Source: a virus. Taken from it: DNA of 32,491 nucleotides. The notes beneath the pieces were generated by a model, which ran no database searches, was not told where the DNA came from, and was given only the letters and a program-made list of their open reading frames with translations. The position numbers and the translations under genes are program-made. The first letter of the stretch is position 1. Every line of letters starts with the position of its first letter. Below are positions 8,519 through 13,380 of the stretch, one piece after another. The stretch spans positions 1 to 32,491 of IMG/VR virus record IMGVR_UViG_3300027704_000090; one strand, 5' to 3'.

Positions 8519-8970
8519 CTTACAAACTATCACAGCGCAGCCTTGATCGGCTTGATGGTGTAGATGAACGGCTGGTTGCTGTCGTCAAGCAAGCTATCAC
8601 AACTACCAAGATTGACTTCGGTGTTATCCAAGGGATGCGCACACTGGAGATGCAGAAGGCACTGGTTGCCAAGGGTGCATCACAGACTATGAAGTCTAAG
8701 CACCTGACGGGTCACGCTGTGGATCTTATGGCATACATCGAGGGGCGTGGCTCATGGGAGCTTAACCTGTACGATGACATAGCCGATGCAATGAAAGAGG
8801 CCGGCGATACGCTAGGTATTCAGATGCGCTGGGGCGCAGCGTGGCACATCAATGACCTTCGCAAGTGGGATCACACGATGGAAAACGCAATGAATAGTTA
8901 CATTGATTTGCGTAGATCGCAAGGTCGTAGGCCATTTATTGATGGACCTCACTTTGAAATTATGGAGTAA
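8515..8970 (+). CDS. M15-family endopeptidase (endolysin)
   Basis: A 151-aa zinc peptidase of the VanY / T5-endolysin type that cuts peptide stems of peptidoglycan. The zinc motif SKHLTGHAVDL gives His63 and Asp70, seven apart as in the family. The third ligand is His146 in GPHFEI, close to the C-terminus. It has no signal peptide or transmembrane segment, so it would depend on the holins encoded immediately upstream. About 10-15 residues between the second and third ligands (DHTMENAMNSYIDLRRSQG) look like an extra insertion. Length is otherwise normal. Confidence 0.9.
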   Translation: MTYKLSQRSLDRLDGVDERLVAVVKQAITTTKIDFGVIQGMRTLEMQKALVAKGASQTMKSKHLTGHAVDLMAYIEGRGSWELNLYDDIADAMKEAGDTLGIQMRWGAAWHINDLRKWDHTMENAMNSYIDLRRSQGRRPFIDGPHFEIME

Positions 8971-8972
8971 TT

Positions 8973-9134
8973 ATGGCTAAAGGTTTATATTCTAACATCC
9001 AAGCAAAGCGTAAACGCATTGCTGCTGGATCTGGTGAGAAGATGCGTACAGTCGGGGCTAAAGGCGCTCCAACCTCTGGTGCGTTTAAGAAGGCAGCTAA
9101 GACTGCGAAGAAACCAACTAAAAAAGGAAAGTAA
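8973..9134 (+). CDS. Very basic 53-aa protein
   Basis: It starts at ATG 2 nt after the endolysin stop. The sequence is lysine-rich throughout (MAKGLYSNIQAKRKRIAAGS, ending KTAKKPTKKGK) with no hydrophobic segment. Small basic proteins of this kind are common near the end of late operons in aquatic phages. Nucleic acid binding or a minor virion role is plausible, but no function can be assigned. Confidence 0.65.
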   Translation: MAKGLYSNIQAKRKRIAAGSGEKMRTVGAKGAPTSGAFKKAAKTAKKPTKKGK

Positions 9135-9136
9135 CA

Positions 9137-9337
9137 ATGTACGGATTAAAAAAATCACTGCGCCCGAAGGCTCGATCAAAAAGCCTTGGTAGCACTCGCC
9201 ATCCAAGCAATAAGAACATGGATGAAAGAACGTATGGATCTCCAGGTGCTGGCACACGCCACCCGACTGGAAAAAACATCAATGAGCAATCAACGATTGT
9301 TTTTAAAAGAGCCAAGCCTAAAGCCAGAGGCAAGTAA
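9137..9337 (+). CDS. Basic 66-aa protein
   Basis: It lies 2 nt after the previous gene with AAAGGAAAG before the ATG. It is Lys/Arg/Gly rich and apparently disordered, with two related segments: GSTRHPSNKNMDER and GTRHPTGKNINEQ, an internal duplication of about 17 residues. Ends ARGK. Function unknown; its composition suggests nucleic acid or phosphate binding. Confidence 0.6.
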   Translation: MYGLKKSLRPKARSKSLGSTRHPSNKNMDERTYGSPGAGTRHPTGKNINEQSTIVFKRAKPKARGK

Positions 9338-9399
9338 TGGCTCGAACTAAAGCAGAGAAGATTGCTTCTGCTAATAAGACGCTTCAAGCCAATCCTTAA
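9337..9399 (+). CDS. Possible 20-aa micro-ORF at the operon junction
   Basis: It starts in TAATG overlap and encodes MARTKAEKIASANKTLQANP. Its last 29 bases overlap the 3' end of the convergent HNH gene. The coupled start is its only support. It may be a short remnant of a longer basic protein. Confidence 0.25.
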   Translation: MARTKAEKIASANKTLQANP

Positions 9400-9703
9400 C
9401 GGTTTGTAAGTATCCGTGATCTGGCCCGTGTTTTTCGACCCAAGACCTTTTCCCGTTATGTATCGCCTCTGGCCCGTCTTGGTGATGGGCTTTGCATAGC
9501 GGGATGACATCGAAATCACTTGCCTTTGATGTGCCGTATCTGTCGCAAATAATGTGATGAGCATCTGATGGGCCGTGCCTTCGGCATATTACGCAAGGAA
9601 GCTGCTTGACACATCCTATGTGTTCTCTTGCAGCTTTGGTCCCGCGCACTGGCTTTGGCTTTTTTAATCCCAAAGGCGGTTTCATTTGAGATATTTTTCC
9701 CAT
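9371..9703 (-). CDS. HNH nuclease of the Ref (RecA-dependent nuclease) type
   Basis: A 110-aa protein. Zinc-binding and active-site residues are visible: Cys37-x2-Cys40, His49-His50 (AHHI), then Cys70-x2-His73-His74 (PLCKAHHQDG), ending with a Trp-rich helix (RSWVEKHG). This is the core of the P1 Ref / DUF968-like HNH family, in which Ref cuts DNA inside RecA-made D-loops. It is the last gene of the leftward recombination operon, which fits a recombination role. The N-terminal 25 residues are basic and probably bind DNA. It overlaps the next gene upstream by 22 bp. Confidence 0.75.
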   Translation of the reverse strand: MGKISQMKPPLGLKKPKPVRGTKAAREHIGCVKQLPCVICRRHGPSDAHHIICDRYGTSKASDFDVIPLCKAHHQDGPEAIHNGKRSWVEKHGPDHGYLQTVKDWLEASY

Positions 9704-9864
9704 TTGATAGCGTCTGTGGAAAGTTTCTTCGCGTGGTCGTACAGCCCGGTAACTCTCCTCTTATTGCGTCTAGCTCGTTTGATTGCCGCTTCTGTCCCAG
9801 CACGCTCTTCGTAGATCCTGGCCAGTTCTCTTTTCGCCTTTGGGCGCATTAGGAATTTAAACAT
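9682..9864 (-). CDS. Basic helical 60-aa protein
   Basis: I chose the ATG at 9864 because AAAGGAAATACA lies just before it; a longer frame upstream would run into the GapR-like gene. It is strongly basic and helical (AAIKRARRNKRRVTGLYDHAKK). It lies between the GapR-like and Ref-like genes, so a small DNA-binding helper is possible. Family not recognised. Confidence 0.55.
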   Translation of the reverse strand: MFKFLMRPKAKRELARIYEERAGTEAAIKRARRNKRRVTGLYDHAKKLSTDAIKWEKYLK

Positions 9865-9874
9865 TGTATTTCCT

Positions 9875-10150
9875 TTATAGCCAAAGGGCTGTTTTATACA
9901 TTTCAACAATAGCCTGCTCTTCAGCCAAATCATCCGCGTCCCGCTTCCTATCCGCTATGATACGTTTCAGAGCCTTAACGTCATATCCAGAGCCTTTAGC
10001 TTCAGACATAATTTCCTTCTGGCCATCCATTATGTCTTTCTTTTCTGCCTCCATGCGCTCGTAACTCTCCACAATTGCGCGAAGCTGCTCGGCTGCTGCT
10101 GTTGTGGCATTGTCGCCCATTTCTTTAAAGTCTTGGTCTGTCTTAAACAT
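9875..10150 (-). CDS. GapR-like nucleoid-associated protein (DUF2312)
   Basis: A 91-aa helical protein. The segment EQLRAIVESYERMEAEKKDI, then GSGYDVKALKRIIADRKRD and an acidic AEEQAIVEMYKTAL end, matches the alphaproteobacterial GapR family in order and length. GapR forms clamps on overtwisted DNA ahead of forks and RNA polymerase and stimulates topoisomerases; it is tied to chromosome replication and the cell cycle in Caulobacter. I chose the ATG at 10150, preceded by AAAGGATAG and just after the upstream stop. A phage copy could relieve supercoils during rapid phage replication or displace the host protein. Its place in the recombination operon is seen; the role is inferred. Confidence 0.85.
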   Translation of the reverse strand: MFKTDQDFKEMGDNATTAAAEQLRAIVESYERMEAEKKDIMDGQKEIMSEAKGSGYDVKALKRIIADRKRDADDLAEEQAIVEMYKTALWL

Positions 10151-10154
10151 TGGT

Positions 10155-10406
10155 CTATCCTTTGTTTTTGATGGTTTTATGGTAAAATTGATTTGCGCCA
10201 TTACAAACATCGCTCATAACATCAGAAAGAAGAATGCTCCGATCATTTTCTAACATTGATAAATACGCTCCCTCACCCATCACTTCATTTTCAACTGCAA
10301 TTCCAATAATGTAAAAATTGCTATCAATATATTTTTTGTCGTGGTTTATTTTTTCAATAAGCTCATGGAATAAATCCAAAGCATCCGCTTCCCATTCATG
10401 TTTCAT
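10155..10406 (-). CDS. Hypothetical acidic 83-aa protein
   Basis: It starts at ATG 10406 with AAGGAG in front and overlaps the NinB-like stop as ATGA; an upstream ATG at 10427 lies within NinB. Acidic N-terminal helix (HEWEADALDLFHELIEKINH) followed by mixed sequence with FYIIGIAVENEV. No membrane segment or known motif. Function unknown. Confidence 0.6.
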   Translation of the reverse strand: MKHEWEADALDLFHELIEKINHDKKYIDSNFYIIGIAVENEVMGEGAYLSMLENDRSILLSDVMSDVCNGANQFYHKTIKNKG

Positions 10407-10789
10407 TTTCTCTCCTTTTCGGACCATTCGACATCATGCCGAGATCCATATTCATAAATTACTTCGATCAGGTCTGACATCTGCTGCTTGTTTAGCTTGG
10501 ATGTTTTGAACCCCAATGGAAACGGCCCAGATCCATCCAGCCCATCTGCGAACTGCACCTGATGACCTAGACTGTGCATAAAGGCGCATTTCCACGTCTC
10601 TGGTGGCCACTTGCGCCCTTCGGGACGTGACAGTGCCACATCAGTCAACATGGCCCACATTTTGGCGTTCTGATCGACTGACCTATCTCCACCAATAATT
10701 GTGATGGTGGAGAGGTCTGGGGCGGCATCTATAAGCTGGTGGGCATAAGCCCTCTGCCTCATGCCCGTGAGGCGCACCTTATACGGCAT
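10403..10789 (-). CDS. ninB: NinB / Orf-type recombination mediator
   Basis: A 128-aa protein resembling lambda Orf (NinB), which helps load recombinases on SSB-coated DNA. Typical features are VDQNAKMWAMLTDVA, the WPPETWKCAFMHSLG helix and the C-terminal LNKQQMSDLIEVIYEYG. I chose the ATG at 10789, which overlaps the end of the exonuclease gene by 11 bp; the longer frame inside that gene lacks family similarity. Its position directly after annealing and exonuclease genes supports one recombination module. The SSB at 14916 is the likely partner. Confidence 0.85.
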   Translation of the reverse strand: MPYKVRLTGMRQRAYAHQLIDAAPDLSTITIIGGDRSVDQNAKMWAMLTDVALSRPEGRKWPPETWKCAFMHSLGHQVQFADGLDGSGPFPLGFKTSKLNKQQMSDLIEVIYEYGSRHDVEWSEKERK

Positions 10790-11396
10790 TGAACTTGTCA
10801 CGAAGCCTCTGAAGCTTGTCTTCAGCCTCCAGCAAAAACAGGAGCACCTCTGTCTCAATTTCCTTCTGTCGATCAGCATCTGCCCAGACACGTTTCATCC
10901 AGAAGTTCATGTCGCCAGGTAGGCGAGGATCAAAGCTTACGAAATCGCACCATTCGCGCTGGCAGCACATCATCTGCACCTGCATCTGCGTAACATACTT
11001 CGCAGGCACCTTTTCTGACAGCAGCGTATCAATGTGCGTGGCACTGTTAGGGCACTTAATCTCTACAAGCCCGTCAGACCCCACAAGACCGTCAGGAGAC
11101 GCTCCAAGGCCTTTTATAAAAGGATGGGCTACAAAACCATCTTCTAACACATCCTCGCCCGTTATAATCTCGTATGCGTTTCGAGCCTGTGGCTCTGTCT
11201 CAGTTCCCCATTGCATTGCAGAAGATGAGAACCCGTCAGCTTTTTCACCAGTCAGGCGCTCAGTAATAAGCTGCGCCATGTAGTTTCCTCGGCTGGCGCT
11301 GTATCCACTTTTTGTTTTGGCCATGACATCGGCGGTGCGGGATGCTGTTACACATCCCAACCGTGCCGCGAACCATTCTTCACTGCGCTGTTCCAT
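10779..11396 (-). CDS. YqaJ / lambda-exonuclease-type recombination nuclease
   Basis: A 205-aa PD-(D/E)xK nuclease. The motifs seen are RSEEWFAARLGCVTASR at the start, Glu68 in WGTETEPQARNAYE, Asp102 in GLGASPDGLV, and Glu112-x-Lys114 in LVEIKCPN. Asp and Glu are ten residues apart as in lambda exonuclease. Start ATG 11396 with GGAGGA in front, overlapping the ERF gene by 17 bp. It would degrade 5' strands at double-strand ends to expose 3' tails for the ERF annealing protein. Length is normal for the family. Confidence 0.92.
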   Translation of the reverse strand: MEQRSEEWFAARLGCVTASRTADVMAKTKSGYSASRGNYMAQLITERLTGEKADGFSSSAMQWGTETEPQARNAYEIITGEDVLEDGFVAHPFIKGLGASPDGLVGSDGLVEIKCPNSATHIDTLLSEKVPAKYVTQMQVQMMCCQREWCDFVSFDPRLPGDMNFWMKRVWADADRQKEIETEVLLFLLEAEDKLQRLRDKFNAV

Positions 11397-11970
11397 TGTC
11401 TTCCTCCTGCTTTGATTTCTTCTTGGCAAGCATTGCAATTGCGTTTGATGCTTGCTTGGCGTTCATCTGTGTGAGTTCATCAACCTTCCAGTATGCGCAG
11501 AACTTTACTTCGTCTGCCTCTGTATCAAAGATTAAGTCGTTCATTTTTTGGAACTGATCGGCACTAATTGGCTTCGGTGGCTCTACTTTTGGAGCAGCCT
11601 TTGCGGCAGCGTTGCCATCATCATCTTCAGGAGCGATGCCAGCCATTGCCATGAGGCCGTAGCGTCGAGCATATGTAACCGCAGAGCCATAACCCTGCAT
11701 GTCGTTCTTACCAACAATCAGAGGCACACGGCACGAAAGCTGTTCGCCACTTTCGCCGTGGATCATCACAGTCTCTACAAAGCGACCATGTTCGTCTTCA
11801 CCTGTTGGCTGAACTACAGCAATGCCGTGTTCGTTAAGCGCTGGCAGGCAGGCGTCAATCACGCTCCCAAGATCAGCATACTTGCTGCGGAAGTGTTGGT
11901 TGTTAGCTTGCTTGAGTGCTTTGCCCATGTTGATCTGGGCTGAAGCCAATGCTGTTGCGATGTTTTTCAT
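11380..11970 (-). CDS. erf: ERF-family single-strand annealing protein
   Basis: A 196-aa protein with the ERF signature: NIATALASAQINMGKALKQ, HFRSKYADLGSVIDACLPAL, HGIAVVQPTGEDEHG, then QGYGSAVTYARRYGLMAMAGI followed by EDDDGNAA. P22 Erf and relatives form rings on single strands and promote annealing, needed for circularisation or concatemer formation. I preferred the ATG at 11970 over one 18 nt earlier. The C-terminal 60 residues are charged, a typical variable tail. Confidence 0.93.
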   Translation of the reverse strand: MKNIATALASAQINMGKALKQANNQHFRSKYADLGSVIDACLPALNEHGIAVVQPTGEDEHGRFVETVMIHGESGEQLSCRVPLIVGKNDMQGYGSAVTYARRYGLMAMAGIAPEDDDGNAAAKAAPKVEPPKPISADQFQKMNDLIFDTEADEVKFCAYWKVDELTQMNAKQASNAIAMLAKKKSKQEEDNGTAQ

Positions 11971-11971
11971 G

Positions 11972-12070
11972 TTATAGTCCCCACGCATGTCCGATAATTA
12001 AAAAGATGTATCCGCCACCAAAGATTGCGATGATGCCGATTAGGTCGCCCAGTAAATCTGTTATTTTCAT
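11972..12070 (-). CDS. 32-aa single-pass membrane peptide
   Basis: It starts as ATGA overlapping the preceding stop and ends 1 nt before the ERF start. The sequence is a polar N-terminus (MKITDLLGDL) and one hydrophobic helix (IGIIAIFGGGYIFLIIGHAW). Tight coupling on both sides indicates it is translated. Small early membrane peptides can inhibit host functions or exclude superinfection, but nothing specific can be read here. Confidence 0.6.
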   Translation of the reverse strand: MKITDLLGDLIGIIAIFGGGYIFLIIGHAWGL

Positions 12071-12276
12071 TGATCCTCTCCCTGTTCTTCACGCGCTTTG
12101 CGTAAGATGAAGGAACGATCCAGCATGATTTCAACACCCATAAGTGGACCTTCCATAATTACGCAAGGTATCTCATCGTGGCTGTACGGGTGAGACAAGT
12201 CACATTCTACCTCTGTGGCGTATGAGCCGACAGTGATGTAGACGCGCTGGTCTTCAATGTATTGTTCTGTTGTCAT
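12067..12276 (-). CDS. First gene of the leftward operon, 69-aa hypothetical
   Basis: ATG at 12276 follows a strong site (TGGAGGCAATATC). It is an acidic protein with a beta-like centre (VYITVGSYATEVECDL, then IPCVIMEGPLMGVEIML) and a charged tail. No HTH is seen, so I do not think it is a repressor, although it holds the place a leftward regulator might take. Function unknown. Confidence 0.65.
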   Translation of the reverse strand: MTTEQYIEDQRVYITVGSYATEVECDLSHPYSHDEIPCVIMEGPLMGVEIMLDRSFILRKAREEQGEDQ

Positions 12277-12317
12277 GATATTGCCTCCATCTGGTTATCA
12301 ACAGTTAAACGAGCCGA

Positions 12318-12330
12318 TTGCATTGTGCAA
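12318..12330. promoter_or_regulatory. Candidate operator, palindrome TTGCA-ttg-TGCAA
   Basis: A perfect 5/3/5 inverted repeat 8 bp upstream of the rightward -35 box. Its right part also reads TTGT-gca-ACAA. A dimeric HTH protein such as the adjacent Cro-like product could bind it. From here it could act on both directions of transcription. Confidence 0.5.
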
Positions 12331-12337
12331 CAAATAT

Positions 12338-12366
12338 TTGGCATTGTAACAATCTTTTTTTATGAT
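12338..12366 (+). promoter_or_regulatory. Rightward early promoter (sigma70 type)
   Basis: TTGGCA at 12338-12343 and TATGAT at 12361-12366 are separated by exactly 17 bp; each differs from consensus at one base. Transcription would begin near 12373 and give a short leader before the GTG at 12393, which has AAGGAG in front of it. Confidence 0.75.
12343..12353. promoter_or_regulatory. Candidate operator inside the early promoter, ATTGT-a-ACAAT
   Basis: A perfect 5/1/5 palindrome that begins at the last base of the -35 box and lies in the spacer. Bound protein would block RNA polymerase. It shares TTGT/ACAA half-sites with the palindrome at 12318 and with those at 13225 and 21982. Confidence 0.5.
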
Positions 12367-12392
12367 ATGTTGTTTTTGAAAAGGAGATTAAC

Positions 12393-12599
12393 GTGGAAAA
12401 GTCAAAAGCAGTTGAGTTGTTTGCCGAGTGGTTCAAGCATGAAGGAATTAAAAAGGGTTGGTTTGCGGAGCAGCTTGGCGTTGATAACGCATCAATCTCA
12501 AGATGGTTGTCTGGCAAGGTCAAACCACATCGTGCCGTTCGCAAGCGCATTGATGAACTGACAGGTGGCGCTGTGCCAATAGAGACCTGGAAGCCCTAA
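12393..12599 (+). CDS. Cro-like HTH transcription regulator
   Basis: A 68-aa protein, GTG start with AAGGAG. It contains a lambda-repressor-type helix-turn-helix: GWFAEQLGVDNASISRWLSG (about 22-41), then KVKPHRAVRKRIDELTGG. It is the first gene rightward, in the place of Cro in lambdoid phages, and probably represses its own promoter. No CI partner is present in the genome. Confidence 0.8.
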   Translation: MEKSKAVELFAEWFKHEGIKKGWFAEQLGVDNASISRWLSGKVKPHRAVRKRIDELTGGAVPIETWKP

Positions 12600-12883
12600 T
12601 GGGATTTCGCGGCAGGTACAAAAACAAGCGGGATGCAAACGAGGCTGAAATCATAGAGCAGTTTAAGGCTCATGGTTTTAGCGTCTATCCGCTCGATCAA
12701 CCTCTTGATTTACTGGTTGGTTATATGGGGCATAATTACCTAATTGAAGTAAAGATGCCCAAGGGAAATCTTACGGATGCACAGGTTCAGTTTTTGGATG
12801 GCTGGCGTGGATCTGCAAACATCATCCGCACCACAGAAGAAGCAGATAAATTTGTTGTCTTAGTAAAAGGAAAAGACGCATGA
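12599..12883 (+). CDS. VRR-NUC / PD-(D/E)xK small nuclease
   Basis: A 94-aa protein starting in TAATG overlap. The active-site pattern is seen: Glu15 or Glu17 in the first helix, Asp37 in PLDLLVG, Glu50-Val-Lys52 in YLIEVKMPKG, then LTDAQVQFLDGW. This matches short VRR-NUC or Holliday-junction-resolvase-like proteins of phages. It may resolve recombination intermediates made by the leftward operon's proteins or process forks. It could also act on host DNA. Confidence 0.75.
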   Translation: MGFRGRYKNKRDANEAEIIEQFKAHGFSVYPLDQPLDLLVGYMGHNYLIEVKMPKGNLTDAQVQFLDGWRGSANIIRTTEEADKFVVLVKGKDA

Positions 12884-13092
12884 AGCAGGATATTCTAATC
12901 TATTTATTTACGGTTCACGGGGCGTCTGCTGGTGATATTGCGCAAGGCATATCAGCCCATCCAAGGAAGGTTCAGGATCTTTTGATCGAGATGGACGATG
13001 ATGATGAGGTAATTATGCGGAACGGGTTTTACCGTTTGAGTGAACTTTCCAGAGCAAAGGCAATAAAGAAATTTGACGCACTGACGATATAG
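12880..13092 (+). CDS. Possible winged-helix DNA-binding protein (70 aa)
   Basis: It overlaps the preceding gene as ATGA. The order GASAGDIAQGISAHPRKVQD, an acidic patch (EMDDDDEV) and FYRLSEL is the shape of a small winged helix: helix-turn-helix, then a beta wing. As the third gene of the control operon it could regulate the structured region that follows or the initiator gene. No family name is secure. Confidence 0.6.
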   Translation: MKQDILIYLFTVHGASAGDIAQGISAHPRKVQDLLIEMDDDDEVIMRNGFYRLSELSRAKAIKKFDALTI

Positions 13093-13224
13093 TGTAAAAA
13101 AAAGTGGCGGGGAGCTGTGGGAAGCTCGACCCGCCTAGTAATGCCAAGCTGTCGGGAGGCAGGAACAGCGAAGGCGAAACGCATAGAGAGATGCGTCGGC
13201 TCAGTCATATACTGGGTTCGACGT

Positions 13225-13232
13225 TTGTACAA
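13225..13232. promoter_or_regulatory. TTGTACAA palindrome in the leader region
   Basis: An 8-bp perfect palindrome, part of TTTGTACAAT. The same 8-mer occurs elsewhere only at the late promoter (21984-21991), as far as I could find by eye. It may be an operator for the same protein. No good -35 box accompanies it. Confidence 0.35.
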
Positions 13233-13239
13233 TAAGCAA

Positions 13240-13274
13240 AAGCCCCCAGTCGTATATGATACAACTAGGGGCTT
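13240..13274 (+). other. Long hairpin in the leader (possible attenuator)
   Basis: AAGCCCC pairs with GGGGCTT; after a C/A mismatch AGT pairs with ACT; after a second C/A mismatch GTAT pairs with ATAC, closing a 3-nt loop. That is 14 base pairs broken by two symmetrical mismatches. There is no clear U-run after it (GAGTTT), so it is not a typical intrinsic terminator. Its right arm can pair instead with 13355-13364. Confidence 0.6.
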
Positions 13275-13359
13275 GAGTTTCCGCTGGTAAGGCGGTAGTC
13301 TCTGAGCATCAACTGCTGAGAAACTTGTAGCACGTCGTGGTGGCGTAGCGCAACACTCA

Positions 13360-13374
13360 GCCCCAAAAGAGGGC
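13360..13374 (+). promoter_or_regulatory. Hairpin that can hide the initiator's ribosome-binding site
   Basis: GCCC (13360-13363) can pair with GGGC (13371-13374) across a 7-nt loop. The right arm contains most of AGAGGG, the likely ribosome-binding site, which ends 7 nt before the ATG at 13381. The left arm lies inside ACTCAGCCCC, which can pair instead with 13268-13278. Confidence 0.45.
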
Positions 13375-13380
13375 ATTTAT

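Larger units (their letters stand above)
12277..12392. promoter_or_regulatory. Divergent early control region (lambda pL/pR-like position)
   Basis: This is the only divergent intergenic region in the genome. It separates the leftward recombination operon from the rightward control and replication operon. It holds a near-consensus rightward promoter, two perfect small palindromes and both ribosome-binding sites. A leftward promoter must lie here too, but I could not find clear boxes for it. Confidence 0.8.
13093..13380 (+). ncRNA. Structured leader / candidate non-coding RNA before the replication initiator
   Basis: At 288 bp this is the longest gap without a gene. Six short helices can be drawn: 13106-13111/13130-13135 continuing with 13112-13116/13123-13127; 13148-13152/13165-13169 extended by 13143-13145/13173-13175; 13179-13184/13191-13196; 13202-13205/13211-13214; 13240-13274; and 13281-13284/13292-13295. 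Several arms can instead pair with later segments, and the last pairing covers the initiator's ribosome-binding site. No open frame with a start and site fits. I read it as a cis-acting RNA, possibly also a small RNA. No known Rfam family is recognised. Confidence 0.6.

Noticed and set aside
11548-11943. 131-codon plus-strand frame opposite the ERF gene
   Set aside because: Antisense shadow of a clearly recognised ERF protein, with no ribosome-binding site.
12277-12345. A specific leftward promoter (TTGCAC with TAACTG, or TTGTTG with TTTAAC, on the minus strand)
   Set aside because: Spacing is acceptable but both boxes are poor matches; I only claim that a leftward promoter lies somewhere in the region.
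13080-13196. Possible hammerhead ribozyme (CTGACGA near 13080 and GAAA near 13176)
   Set aside because: The core pieces are not joined by a suitable stem II, and CTGACGA lies inside the end of a coding gene.
13205-13235. tRNA-like T-loop (GGTTCGAC)
   Set aside because: No matching T-stem, acceptor stem or anticodon arm around it; no other tRNA candidate was found either.
13029-13376. Open frame of 115 codons on the minus strand across the structured leader
   Set aside because: It overlaps the end of the 70-aa gene, has no ribosome-binding site that I can see and an atypical composition; the helices explain the region better.
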